Shown in pieces: positions 41,174-50,269 of a DNA stretch of 64,000 nucleotides. The stretch's first letter is position 1, and the number at the start of each line of letters is the position of its first letter. The translations under genes and the position numbers were made by a program. Below the pieces are notes generated by a model. It searched no databases. It saw only the letters and a list, made by a program, of their open reading frames with translations, and was not told where the DNA came from. This stretch comes from QAMH01 sp900556425 (GTDB taxonomy: Bacteria; Actinomycetota; Coriobacteriia; Coriobacteriales; QAMH01), in contig CABRZR010000001.1 in NCBI GenBank assembly GCA_902475535.1, forward strand, positions 124,001 through 188,000, written 5' to 3'.

Positions 41174-42450
41174 TAACCAACTCCACCTTGCCTATTCGCC
41201 ATCTCTTTCCCGATCCTATGCGGTATCTCCACTACGAGTGCGTTGCCCATACAGAACGCGCGCTGGCCGTCAGTCATACCCGTATCTGTCCAGCCCTTGG
41301 GAAACATCTGAATCATGTCGAGTTCGTCGGGAACAAGCCGACGAATTCGTTCGCTATCCCCCATAACAGCATGCTTGGTGCGGCTAGCGCCTTTGCCGCC
41401 CTCGCCAGTGAGGATGGTTCGCGCCGGTCTATCGAGTGGGTCGGGCCATGCCATCGCACCTTCGGTGTACATGTACGTAAACCCTGCTGCCGTGGTGCGG
41501 GGTTCCTTTTTTGCTTCACGCATTCGCTTCCATTTGGGAAGGTCTTCTTCTGAGATGAAGAACTCAGGAGGCACTTCAGAATCGGGAACGACAATGTTGG
41601 CAAGCGTAGTCGCCTCGCCATCAAAGACAGGCTCGACCTTGCATGTCATGACCTGGCCCTTTTGCATCGCTCCGGCATTTTGGAAAGGTGAGAGCTTCTT
41701 GCCAACACCGAAGTGCTGGGATATCTCGTAAGGATTCGCAGTGACATCAACGGAGGTGATTGCGGTGACTTTCTCAGTGATGGGGAATGCCTTTGCCATG
41801 ATGCCATCTTGCTTGATGCGGCTTTCAAGGTCCCATTCATCTTCCGTGAGCTCGCCATAAATATATACGCGGCGGCGCTTTTGCGGCATGCCGTATTCTG
41901 CTGCGTTGATGACGCGCCACTCGACCGAGTAGCCTTCTTCAGCCAAGCAGCTCAGGATAATCGCAAAGTCACGTCCGCGTTGCTTCACCGGGCTTTTGAG
42001 GAGGCGGTCGACGTTCTCAAGGAGCAAATACTTTGGCTGCTTTAAGTGAATCATGCGGTAAATATCCCACCACAGGACGCCCTTCTTGCCCTCGATGCCC
42101 CTGGCCATGTTGAGGGGCTTGGCGACTGAGTAGTCCTGACAAGGGAAACCGCCGACCAGCATGCCAAAATCCGGAATAGTTCGCTCGCCTGCTTCGTATT
42201 CGTCAAGCACTTTGTTGATATCTTCATTGACGCAGCTGCCTGCACCAAAATGCTCCTCATAACAACGCCATGCAAACTGCTTGGATTCTGTTCCAGGCGG
42301 CTCCCATTGGTTGGCCCACACGGTTTTGAATGGGCCAGCGGCCTCCATCTTGAATTCGGGATGGTTTGGGTCAGAGTATCCGTCTAGACCTAGACGGAAT
42401 CCGCCAACTCCGGCGAATAGCTCCGCCACTTCGATTGTGTCGTTGGCCAT
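41173..42450 (-). CDS. DNA (cytosine-5-)-methyltransferase
   Basis: The 425-residue C5 methyltransferase has motif I ELFAGVGGFRLGL, the catalytic Cys in GGFPCQDYS, motif VI ENVDRLL, QKRRRVYIYG (motif VIII) and a C-terminal MGNALVVEIPHRIG (motif X). Paired with a Sau3AI-like nuclease it probably protects GATC by methylating cytosine (inference from that family). A large target-recognition segment lies between motifs VIII and IX. It is co-oriented with, and 148 bp downstream of, the nuclease gene. Confidence 0.93.
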   Translation of the reverse strand: MANDTIEVAELFAGVGGFRLGLDGYSDPNHPEFKMEAAGPFKTVWANQWEPPGTESKQFAWRCYEEHFGAGSCVNEDINKVLDEYEAGERTIPDFGMLVGGFPCQDYSVAKPLNMARGIEGKKGVLWWDIYRMIHLKQPKYLLLENVDRLLKSPVKQRGRDFAIILSCLAEEGYSVEWRVINAAEYGMPQKRRRVYIYGELTEDEWDLESRIKQDGIMAKAFPITEKVTAITSVDVTANPYEISQHFGVGKKLSPFQNAGAMQKGQVMTCKVEPVFDGEATTLANIVVPDSEVPPEFFISEEDLPKWKRMREAKKEPRTTAAGFTYMYTEGAMAWPDPLDRPARTILTGEGGKGASRTKHAVMGDSERIRRLVPDELDMIQMFPKGWTDTGMTDGQRAFCMGNALVVEIPHRIGKEMANRQGGVG

Positions 42451-42598
42451 AGGGTGCTCCTTCGCATTCTGAAAGCCGTGGACGCATATTCTTGTTTATG
42501 GGTGTGACACGTGAATGTCATAAAGATGTGCCACATAACGCAGTGCCTATTGTAGATGATCGACGGCGAAAGATCTAGATTTCTCAGACGCGAACATG

Positions 42599-44095
42599 TT
42601 AAATATCCCTCACGATTTCATAGATATAGTCATTGTTCAGCCAAAAACTCTGTTTCGTCATTGCGCGGCCATCAGGCAACTCGTCGGCGTGATGCTCGAC
42701 ATCGCCAATGATTTGCCCATCTTCGAGTCGATAAGCAGCTTTCGATGTATGCGGTCTAACATGCGCGACGGGATTCTCGCTTTTGCCGGGGAGGTTGTTC
42801 TTGAAACGAGTCTTTTCACCCCAAGGCACTTCGACAATCGAAACCCCATTGCTAATTACGTCTTTGGTAGCTTGCCAACATGAGCGAAGGGGGCCGTCGA
42901 TATCCTTCCGCGGCATGCTCCAGAATGTTGCCCCCTTAAGTCTCAGGTCTTCGCCCTCTCTTTGGAACGCAACGAACAAAAACCTGGTTTCCTCAAAGTA
43001 TTCGTGAAGCGGGGCGATTTCCCATTCTTCGGTCATGAGGTCGATAAAGGAAAAGGTGTCGAGGGAGAGGCTTTCTTTTATTCCCCCGTGTTTTTCAATG
43101 CGTACTGTCCGGACATTGATGTTTGCCTTCTCGAACTCGTCTGCTCGGCTGTCATGCAGCCCGAGCATGTGATAGACAATCGTGGTCCATTGGGCCTTGT
43201 TGCCCGTATAGGCGAGGCCGAGCTTGTCGCAAATCTCCCTGTCGGTCATTCCAATAAAAGGCTCGATGAGCGAAATGACGTGCTCTTCAAAGGAACGCTT
43301 GGATAGTTGTTCCGAGTTCTTGATGATGGACTCGTTACCTCTTTGTCCGACGATGTAGTCGTTGAGAACGACATTCATGTAACTGTTCTTATAGCACCAG
43401 GCTCGTCCCCTTGCTTTCTTGCCCGGTGCATATACGGACTGATTGCGCATGCTCTTCTCGGCCGTTGCGCCCTTTGTGCATGCCCCCAAGTAGTGGGTCA
43501 TCGATTCTGATAGCTCATCCGCTCTTCCATCCATTACGTACTCCTGAATGGTGCTGTAATCCTCACGGATGATTGCGAGGTCTTCATCAGGCGGAGTAAA
43601 GAGCGTGACGTATTCAATTTTCTGATCGTATTTATCGATTGTCTTATCACGCTTGTAATAAATGAGCAGGATATTTCCGCCCTTTTCCCACATATGCGAC
43701 TCATCGAAAGCGCGCTCAATGCTTTCGTCATAGGCAATCATTCCGAGGACAAGACGTTCTCCGGCTCGGATGCTGCCATCGTTTTTGACGTCATAGCAGG
43801 TAGTTTTCAGCTCTACGCCAGCGTCGGCAAAGTCGGCATGCGCATCGCTATTGGCGTGGTAACCGAAGTATCGCTCCTCGATGAGCGTGCCCATACCTCC
43901 TTTGAAAGAGGCATCGTTATAGTCGGTCTTTCCTGCAGCGGGTCCATCGGGGGTAATCCCAAGGTCCAAAACCTCACGGAACGTGTGCCCCTCAAGTTTC
44001 TTCGCGTGTTCGAGGAGCGCCTGCGGGTCGTCAAAATCAACACGAACATACTCGAGCTCATTCGTCGTCGTATCGATGTTCATAGATCGCTGCAT
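42599..44095 (-). CDS. Sau3AI-family type II restriction endonuclease
   Basis: The 498-residue protein has a MutH/Sau3AI N-terminal nuclease domain: LEGHTFREVLDLGI, GTLIEERYFGYH, and DFADAGVELKTT with likely catalytic Asp88, Glu95 and Lys97. A second domain of about 250 residues repeats the layout without the active-site residues (KRSFEEHVISLIEPFIGMTDREICDKLG...), as in Sau3AI, which binds GATC through both halves. The length is near the 489 residues of Sau3AI. I start it at ATG 44095, where AAGGGGGT precedes; an ATG at 44122 would add nine residues. Specificity for GATC is inferred. Confidence 0.9.
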   Translation of the reverse strand: MQRSMNIDTTTNELEYVRVDFDDPQALLEHAKKLEGHTFREVLDLGITPDGPAAGKTDYNDASFKGGMGTLIEERYFGYHANSDAHADFADAGVELKTTCYDVKNDGSIRAGERLVLGMIAYDESIERAFDESHMWEKGGNILLIYYKRDKTIDKYDQKIEYVTLFTPPDEDLAIIREDYSTIQEYVMDGRADELSESMTHYLGACTKGATAEKSMRNQSVYAPGKKARGRAWCYKNSYMNVVLNDYIVGQRGNESIIKNSEQLSKRSFEEHVISLIEPFIGMTDREICDKLGLAYTGNKAQWTTIVYHMLGLHDSRADEFEKANINVRTVRIEKHGGIKESLSLDTFSFIDLMTEEWEIAPLHEYFEETRFLFVAFQREGEDLRLKGATFWSMPRKDIDGPLRSCWQATKDVISNGVSIVEVPWGEKTRFKNNLPGKSENPVAHVRPHTSKAAYRLEDGQIIGDVEHHADELPDGRAMTKQSFWLNNDYIYEIVRDI

Positions 44096-44143
44096 GGCGA
44101 CCCCCTTGGTAGCTTTAGGCAATGCCGTTGTGTGCGCCTAAAC

Positions 44144-44161
44144 GTATCACATTTGTGATAC
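44144..44161. promoter_or_regulatory. Perfect 18-bp palindrome upstream of the restriction gene
   Basis: GTATCACA-TT-TGTGATAC is an exact inverted repeat with 8-bp arms and a two-base centre, 49 bases before the nuclease start and between divergent-facing flanks (nuclease upstream region and fabH 3' end). It looks like an operator for a dimeric regulator. A nearby pair, ATTACCGAAAATCCGC and ATTACCGATTTTCCGC (about 44180-44218), is also repeated. Confidence 0.5.
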
Positions 44162-44227
44162 ACGGCCCTGATCGCCTCATTACCGAAAATCCGCGACCTC
44201 TATTACCGATTTTCCGCCCCGCGCCTT

Positions 44228-45301
44228 CTACGCCTCGAACAGCAGCGCGCCGCTCGTGAGTCCGCCGCCAAAGCCCACGCACATCACCTTGTCGCCCGGC
44301 TTGATGCGGCCCTCCTCATAGGCGTCGGAAAGCGCCATGAGCACGCTCGACGCACTCGTGTTGCCCGCCTCGGCGATGGAGACCTGCCAGCGTTCGTAGG
44401 GAACGCCCAGCTTCTTGGCGGCAAAGCGGATGATGCGGTCGTTGGCCTGGTGCGGCACGATGCAGCTCACCTCGTCCATCGACACGCCCGCGCGCTCGCA
44501 CACCTCGCGTGCAGCCTCGACGATGGCGGCGGTGGCGAACTTGAAGACGCGCTGGCCGTGCATGCGGATGAAAGCGGCATGCTCGGCAAAGCCGCCCTCG
44601 TCGGTTTCGATGTCCATGATCTCGCCCACGCCCACGTTGCCGACGTTCTCCCCAAAGGGAAACGTGCTCATGTCGTGGTTCGCGTCGACGGTCAGGCACA
44701 GGGTGTCATCATCGGTGTTTTTGAGGAAGCTCGCTAGAATGCCCGGCGCGCACTCATCCCACTCGAGCACCACGGCGCCGGCACCATCGCCAAAGAGCAC
44801 GCAGGTGGCGCGATCGGTCCAGTCGGTGATGCGCGAGAGTCGCTCCGCACCCACGACCAGCGCGCGGCGCATGGCGTTGCGCTTGTGGCCGATGCCGCTT
44901 CCGCCCTCGCTGGCGACGGAGGCCTCGATCATGGTGGAAGCGACGTCGATGCCGTAGATGCACCCGCTGCAGGCGGCGTTGAGGTCAAATGCGATGGCAT
45001 GCTTGGCGCCCAGTTGCGCCTTGATGAGCGCCGCTTGGGACGGCACGATGACGTCCCCGGAGATGGTCATGCAGACGATGAGGTCGATGTCGCCGGCCGC
45101 GAGTCCGGCGCAACTCAGGGCGCACTGCGCTGCCTCCACGCCAAGATCGGTGGTGGACTCGTCAATCGCGATGCGACGGTTGTGAATGCCGGTGCGCTCG
45201 ACGATCCATTCGTCGCTCGTGTCGACGATGTTTGCCAGGTCATCGTTGCTTACGACGAGCTCCGGCTGGGCCTTTCCATGTCCGACGATCTTGCATCCCA
45301 T
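44228..45301 (-). CDS. fabH: Beta-ketoacyl-ACP synthase III
   Basis: FabH starts fatty acid chains by condensing acetyl- or branched acyl-CoA with malonyl-ACP. The 357-residue protein has TSDEWIVERTGIHNRR, the catalytic Cys in LNAACSG, His in VPHQAN, and Asn in EAGNTSAS. It is longer than the usual 320 residues because of extra segments between the catalytic motifs (SEGGSGIGHKRN, DMSTFPFGENVG). It is divergent from acpP and the other fab genes, with a 193-bp gap for two promoters. Confidence 0.93.
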   Translation of the reverse strand: MGCKIVGHGKAQPELVVSNDDLANIVDTSDEWIVERTGIHNRRIAIDESTTDLGVEAAQCALSCAGLAAGDIDLIVCMTISGDVIVPSQAALIKAQLGAKHAIAFDLNAACSGCIYGIDVASTMIEASVASEGGSGIGHKRNAMRRALVVGAERLSRITDWTDRATCVLFGDGAGAVVLEWDECAPGILASFLKNTDDDTLCLTVDANHDMSTFPFGENVGNVGVGEIMDIETDEGGFAEHAAFIRMHGQRVFKFATAAIVEAAREVCERAGVSMDEVSCIVPHQANDRIIRFAAKKLGVPYERWQVSIAEAGNTSASSVLMALSDAYEEGRIKPGDKVMCVGFGGGLTSGALLFEA

Positions 45302-45494
45302 GGCGTTTCTCCTTGCTAATTGGTCGTCGCCTTCGCCCGTCCGGGTGGGCTAACGCCCGATTATCTTAGAGTAATTCCGCCGAAATATTTCTTCGCTTCC
45401 AATGTTTGCGCAAGATTTTGCATCGTGGCTCACTCATAAAATCTTCGTCTACAATAATCGCGCTCATAAGTTAGACACCGCGAAAGGAACCATC

Positions 45495-45716
45495 ATGGCA
45501 ACTATCGACATCGTCCGCGACGTGCTGGTCGAGAACCAGGACCTCGACCCGGAGGCCATCACCGAAGATGCCGTCATCGAGGACCTGGGCATCGACTCCC
45601 TCGACATGGTCGAGCTCATCTGCGACATCGAGGACCAGTGCGAGGTCGATTTTGGCGAGCCGAGCGATCTCAAGACCATCGGCGACATCGTCGCTCACAT
45701 CGACTCCCTGAAGTAG
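45495..45716 (+). CDS. acpP: Acyl carrier protein
   Basis: This 73-residue acidic protein carries growing acyl chains on phosphopantetheine at Ser35 (GIDSLDMVEL). AAAGGAAC precedes ATG 45495; the longer open frame is not family sequence. It is the first gene of the plus-strand FAS II operon and is followed 13 bases later by fabK. Confidence 0.95.
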   Translation: MATIDIVRDVLVENQDLDPEAITEDAVIEDLGIDSLDMVELICDIEDQCEVDFGEPSDLKTIGDIVAHIDSLK

Positions 45717-45729
45717 GTCGAAGCGCCTC

Positions 45730-46713
45730 ATGAAAACGAGAGTAACCGAACTCCTGGGCATCGAGGCTCCCATCATCCAGGGCGGCATGGCCCGCGTTGC
45801 TGATGCCTCGCTTGCCGCGGCGGTCAGCGAGGCCGGCGGCCTGGGCATCATCGCCTGCGGTGGCGCTAAGCTCGATTGGATTGCCGACCAGGTCAAGCGG
45901 GCCAAGGCGCAGACCGATAAGCCCTTTGGCTGCAACATCATGCTCATGGACCCGCTCACGCCCGAGGTCGCCAAGCTCGTCGTCGAACTCGGCGTCAAGG
46001 TCGTCACCACGGGCGCCGGTAGCCCGGTCGAGTACCTGCCCATGTGGCGCGAGGCCGGCATCAAGGTCATCCCCGTCATCGCCACTACGGCGCAGGCCAG
46101 GCGCATGGAGCGCCTTGGCGTCGATGCCGTGGTCGCTGAGGGCACCGAGTCCGGCGGTCACGTCGGCGAGCTCACCACCATGGCGCTCGTGCCCAGCGTG
46201 CGCGAGGCCGTTTCCATTCCCGTCATCGCCGCTGGCGGCATCGCCGATGGTCGCGGCATCTGCGCGGCCTTCGCGTTGGGTGCCGAGGGCGTGCAGATGG
46301 GCACGCGTTTCCTCACTATCGACGAGTGCACCGTGTGCGATCCGTGGAAGGAGAAGGTGCTCGGCGCCAAGGACTCCGACACGATCGTGACGGGTCGCGG
46401 CACGGGTCATCCCGTGCGCGGACTCAAGAACAAGTTCGCACGCGCCTGCCGCAAGCGCGAGATGGAGGCGAGCAGCCCCGACGATCTCGAGGGCATGTAT
46501 GCAGGTTCGCTCAAACGTGCAGTCGAAGGTGATATGGAGAACGGCTCCATCCTCGCCGGTCAGGTTGCCGCGCTCGTGAAGAAGCGCGGGACGGCCAAGG
46601 AGCTCATCGCCGAGCTCATGGCCGAGGCCGAGGCGCTCGGTGCGCTTGACCTCGCCGCCATGGCCGAGCTCAACGCCCGTCAGGGCCGCTGCCTGGAAGA
46701 CGCCGACGCATAG
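45730..46713 (+). CDS. fabK: Enoyl-ACP reductase II (FabK-type flavoprotein)
   Basis: FabK reduces enoyl-ACP with NAD(P)H and FMN, replacing FabI. The 327-residue barrel shows IIQGGMARVADASLAAAVSEAGGLGII, FGCNIMLMDP, VVAEGTESGGHVGE, and IAAGGIADGRGICAAFALGAEGVQMGTRF. These fit the FabK/nitronate monooxygenase family. Its location in the fab operon argues for FabK. No fabI is present in the window. Confidence 0.92.
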   Translation: MKTRVTELLGIEAPIIQGGMARVADASLAAAVSEAGGLGIIACGGAKLDWIADQVKRAKAQTDKPFGCNIMLMDPLTPEVAKLVVELGVKVVTTGAGSPVEYLPMWREAGIKVIPVIATTAQARRMERLGVDAVVAEGTESGGHVGELTTMALVPSVREAVSIPVIAAGGIADGRGICAAFALGAEGVQMGTRFLTIDECTVCDPWKEKVLGAKDSDTIVTGRGTGHPVRGLKNKFARACRKREMEASSPDDLEGMYAGSLKRAVEGDMENGSILAGQVAALVKKRGTAKELIAELMAEAEALGALDLAAMAELNARQGRCLEDADA

Positions 46714-46726
46714 GAAGACTGAGGTT

Positions 46727-47695
46727 ATGGCTCAACTTGAAGGAATCGGACCGGTTCGCACGGTCTTCATGGCCTCGGGCCAGGGGTCGCAAAAGCCCGG
46801 CATGGGCGTTTCGCTCTTTGGCGTTCCCGAGGTGAAAGCCGCGCTCGAGTGCGCGTCTGACGTATTCGACCGCGACATAGCGGCGCTCATCAACAGCGAA
46901 GGTGACGAGGCGCAAGCGCAGCTCAACGAGACGCGCAATGCGCAGGTTGCCATCGCCGCGCTTTCCATCGGCATCGGCCGAGCCCTCATGGCGCGCGGCA
47001 TCCAGCCCGATGTGCTGCTCGGCTTCTCGCTCGGACAGATCAGCGCACTCGCTTTGGCCGGCATGCTCACCGACGAGGAGGCCTTTCGCCTCATCGACGT
47101 GCGCTCGCGTGTCATGGACGAGGCGGCGCGCTCGAACCCGGGCGCGATGACCGCGCTGCTCAAGGCCGACGAAGAAAGCGTCTTGGCATTGTGCGAGCAA
47201 AGCGCGCAAGGTGACGTGCTCGCGCCCGCGAACTTCAATTGCCCGGGCCAGATCGTCGTGGCCGGCACCGTGCCCGCAATCGAGCGTGCGGAGGAAGCCT
47301 GGAAGGAGCAGGGCGGAAAGTTGAGTCGCCTGGCGACGCAAGGTGCCTTCCATAGCCCGCTCATGCAGGCGGCGTGCGATCCGTTTGAGGAGTATCTCGC
47401 GACCGTCGATTTCAAGGAGCCGGTCATTCCGGTCATCTGCAATACCAATGCCACGCCGCTCGATGCGGCAACCGTGCGTCAGCGTTTGGTCGATCACCTC
47501 ACGCATCCCGTGCGCTTCCAGCAGAGCGTCGAGGCACTTCGCGAACAGGGCGCGGATACCTTCATCGAGGTCGGCTTTGGCGGCGTGCTGAGCGGTCTGG
47601 TACGACGCATCGACAAAGAAGCCACGCGCGTTTGCATACAGGATAGGCCGAGCTTCGAGGAGCTCGAGGAATCGTGGAGGGAAAGCGATGAGTAA
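46727..47695 (+). CDS. fabD: Malonyl-CoA:ACP transacylase
   Basis: FabD moves malonyl from CoA to ACP. The 322-residue protein has the N-terminal GQGSQKPGMG and the nucleophile elbow GFSLGQ, where the common motif is GHSLGE. The second active-site region is GAFHSPLM, with the catalytic His. The position before the nucleophile Ser being Phe rather than His is unusual but seen in some families. The start is ATG 46727 with GAGG upstream. It overlaps fabG by eight bases. Confidence 0.92.
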   Translation: MAQLEGIGPVRTVFMASGQGSQKPGMGVSLFGVPEVKAALECASDVFDRDIAALINSEGDEAQAQLNETRNAQVAIAALSIGIGRALMARGIQPDVLLGFSLGQISALALAGMLTDEEAFRLIDVRSRVMDEAARSNPGAMTALLKADEESVLALCEQSAQGDVLAPANFNCPGQIVVAGTVPAIERAEEAWKEQGGKLSRLATQGAFHSPLMQAACDPFEEYLATVDFKEPVIPVICNTNATPLDAATVRQRLVDHLTHPVRFQQSVEALREQGADTFIEVGFGGVLSGLVRRIDKEATRVCIQDRPSFEELEESWRESDE

Positions 47696-48449
47696 CATCG
47701 ATCAGGGCAGCCCCATTGCCCTCGTCACCGGGTCAGGCCGCGGCATTGGCCTTGCCTGCGCACGAGCGCTCGCTGCCGATGGCTATGACGTCTGCCTCAA
47801 CTGCTCGAGCGATTCGAGCTTCGAGCGCACAAGCGCTGCCGCCGAGGAGATTGCCAACGAGTATGGCGTTCGCACGCTTGCCGTTGTGGCCAACGTGGCA
47901 GATACGGAGGCAGCCAAGGCCCTCGTGGACGAGGCGGTCGCCGAGCTCGGTCGCATCGACGTGCTCGTCAACAACGCGGGTATCACGCGCGACGGTCTTA
48001 TCGCACGCATGGGCGAGGATGACTTCGATGCCGTCATCGACGTGAACCTCAAGGGCACCTTCAACTGCTGCAAGGCTGCGTCCAAGTACATGATGAAGCA
48101 GCGTAGCGGTGCCATCGTCAACATGAGCAGCATCGTGGGTATCGCGGGCAATGCGGGGCAGGCAAACTACGCCGCCTCCAAAGCTGGCGTCATCGGCCTT
48201 ACCAAGTCGCTCGCCAAGGAGCTCGCCCGTCGCAACATCAGGGTCAACGCCGTTGCTCCGGGCTTCATCGCGACCGATATGACGGACGCGCTCAACGATC
48301 AGCAGAAGGAAGCCATCACATCCCAGATTGGGCTCGGGCGTCTGGGCGAGGCAGATGACGTGGCCGCCCTCGTGGCGTTTCTCGCGAGCCCCGCGGCTTC
48401 CTATATCACCGGGCAGGTAATCAGCATCGATGGAGGACTTTCCCTATGA
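47688..48449 (+). CDS. fabG: 3-oxoacyl-ACP reductase
   Basis: FabG is the NADPH-dependent short-chain reductase of fatty acid elongation. The 253-residue protein shows TGSGRGIG, NNAG, catalytic Ser in NMSSIVG, and YAASKAG, with PGFIATDMT afterward. Its start overlaps fabD and its stop overlaps fabF (ATGA-type). Confidence 0.95.
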   Translation: MSNIDQGSPIALVTGSGRGIGLACARALAADGYDVCLNCSSDSSFERTSAAAEEIANEYGVRTLAVVANVADTEAAKALVDEAVAELGRIDVLVNNAGITRDGLIARMGEDDFDAVIDVNLKGTFNCCKAASKYMMKQRSGAIVNMSSIVGIAGNAGQANYAASKAGVIGLTKSLAKELARRNIRVNAVAPGFIATDMTDALNDQQKEAITSQIGLGRLGEADDVAALVAFLASPAASYITGQVISIDGGLSL

Positions 48450-49735
48450 GCACGACAAACGAGAACATGAACCCTCGTCGTCCGGACGGCACGCAGCGTG
48501 TCGTCATCACGGGCATGGGCGCCGTTACGCCGGCAGGCGTTGGCGTGGATGCGCTGTGGGACGCCGTCATGGGCAAGCAATGCTGCATCGCACCCATCGA
48601 ACGTTTCGACACGTCTGAATATGAGGTTCATAATGCCGGTGAGGTGCGCGGCTTTGATGGAACCGAGCATGGCCTTTCCAAGAAGGAGGCGCGCCGCTTC
48701 GAGCGCTTCGTCCAGTACGCCATGGTCGCAGCTGACGAGGCCATGGCTCAAGCGGGACTCAACATGGATGACGTCGACTCCACGCGCGTGGCCATTGCGT
48801 TTGGTACGGGTATCGGCGGCATCGACGAGTTGCAGAAAGGCTTCGAGACGCTTGCTGAGAAGGGCCCCAAACGCGTGAGCCCGCTCTTCGTCCCCACCAT
48901 GATCGGCAACATCGCTGCTGGTAACCTTGCCATCCGCTATGGCATTCACGGGGCGTGCATTAACGTGGTCACCGCCTGCGCGACTGGTGCGCACAACATC
49001 GGCGAGGCGGTGCGCGCCATCCGCCACGGTTATGCCGATGCCGCGCTCGTCGGCGGTTCCGAGGAGTCGGTATCGCCCATCTGCATCGCGGGCTTTACTA
49101 ACCTTGGCGCGCTTTCCAAGGCCGAAGATCCCACCCAGGCATCGCTGCCCTTCGACGTGCGACGCAAGGGCTTTGTCGCCGGCGAAGGTGCGGGCGCGCT
49201 CGTCATCGAATCACTTGAACATGCGCTCAATCGTGGCGCTACCCCCATCGCCGAGATTACCGGCTATGGCTCGACCGGCGATGCCTACCACATGACTGCG
49301 CCCGATCCCGAAGGCGCGGGTATCGTGCGCTCCATGCGCCAGGCGCTCGAGGAGGGCGGTTTCACGCCTGCCGACATCGGGCATGTCAACGCCCATGGCA
49401 CGGGTACTCCCGCAAACGACAAGACCGAGTCGATCGCCCTGTACGCGCTGTGCGATGACGACGAGCTTGCCGCGGGCATTCCGGTGACGTCCATCAAGGG
49501 CACAACGGGCCACACGCTCGGCGCGGCCGGTGCGGTCGAAGCCATCGTCTGCGCGCTTTCGGTCGCCCGCGATTGCGTGCCGCCGACGACGGGGTTCGCC
49601 GAGGCCGATCCCGAGTGCGCCGTCAATGTCGTGACCGAGGCCCTGACGGACGTTCCGCAGAAGGTCGCCCTCTCCAACTCGCTTGGCTTTGGCGGCCATA
49701 ACGCGACGCTCGCATTCAGCCCCTATACAGGCTAA
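48446..49735 (+). CDS. fabF: 3-oxoacyl-ACP synthase II
   Basis: FabF extends acyl-ACP by two carbons. The 429-residue condensing enzyme has RVVITGMGAVTPAGVGVDALW, catalytic Cys in VVTACATGAHNI, and the two histidines in NAHGTGTPANDKTE and KGTTGHTLGAAGAVE. The N-terminus is about 15 residues longer than typical. A REP palindrome separates it from fabZ. Confidence 0.95.
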   Translation: MSTTNENMNPRRPDGTQRVVITGMGAVTPAGVGVDALWDAVMGKQCCIAPIERFDTSEYEVHNAGEVRGFDGTEHGLSKKEARRFERFVQYAMVAADEAMAQAGLNMDDVDSTRVAIAFGTGIGGIDELQKGFETLAEKGPKRVSPLFVPTMIGNIAAGNLAIRYGIHGACINVVTACATGAHNIGEAVRAIRHGYADAALVGGSEESVSPICIAGFTNLGALSKAEDPTQASLPFDVRRKGFVAGEGAGALVIESLEHALNRGATPIAEITGYGSTGDAYHMTAPDPEGAGIVRSMRQALEEGGFTPADIGHVNAHGTGTPANDKTESIALYALCDDDELAAGIPVTSIKGTTGHTLGAAGAVEAIVCALSVARDCVPPTTGFAEADPECAVNVVTEALTDVPQKVALSNSLGFGGHNATLAFSPYTG

Positions 49736-49746
49736 TGACTAAGATA

Positions 49747-49775
49747 TGAGTCAGCGTGCCAGGCACGTTGTCTCA
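49747..49775. repeat. REP palindrome between fabF and fabZ
   Basis: TGAGTCAGCGTGCCAGGCAC and GTTGTCTCA, a RAYT-family copy within the FAS II operon, ending just before the fabZ ribosome site. Confidence 0.8.
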
Positions 49776-49791
49776 GAAAGGAACGTACGTC

Positions 49792-50238
49792 ATGGAAATC
49801 AGCTATCCCGCGGGACGCGACGTCATCGAGTCGGTGCTGCCGCATCGCGATCCCTTCGTGTGGGTGAGCCGCGTGCTCGAGTGCGAGCCCGGCGTCTCCG
49901 TCAAGGCCGAGCTCGACGTTGATCCTGCTCTCCCGCTCTTTGCGGGCCATTTCCCCGACTATCCCGTGCTGCCCGGCGTCATCATCATGGAGGCGTTGGC
50001 CCAGGCGGCATCGTTCTCCATCCTGGTCGAGCGCGAGGCAGAGGGCACGCTCGGGTTCTTCGCAGGCATCGACAACGCGAAGTTCCGCAACCAGGTACGC
50101 CCCGGAGACATCCTGACCCTCGAGGCGACCATCGTGAAGTCGTCGCGTCGCATGTGCGTGGCCGAGGTGAAGGCCTCGGTTGGCGATACGGTCTGCGCGA
50201 CCGCAACTCAAAAGTATGTGCTCGCTACCGCCGAGTAA
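49792..50238 (+). CDS. fabZ: 3-hydroxyacyl-ACP dehydratase
   Basis: FabZ dehydrates 3-hydroxyacyl-ACP. The 148-residue hot-dog-fold protein has VLPHRDPFVWVSRV, and the catalytic His in AGHFPDYPVLPGVIIMEALAQAA with the Glu eleven or so residues later. AAAGGAACG precedes ATG 49792; the longer open frame upstream is REP sequence. It is followed 31 bases later by accDA. Confidence 0.93.
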   Translation: MEISYPAGRDVIESVLPHRDPFVWVSRVLECEPGVSVKAELDVDPALPLFAGHFPDYPVLPGVIIMEALAQAASFSILVEREAEGTLGFFAGIDNAKFRNQVRPGDILTLEATIVKSSRRMCVAEVKASVGDTVCATATQKYVLATAE

Positions 50239-50269
50239 CACGTATAGCAGCTGCTAACGGAGTAATGAC

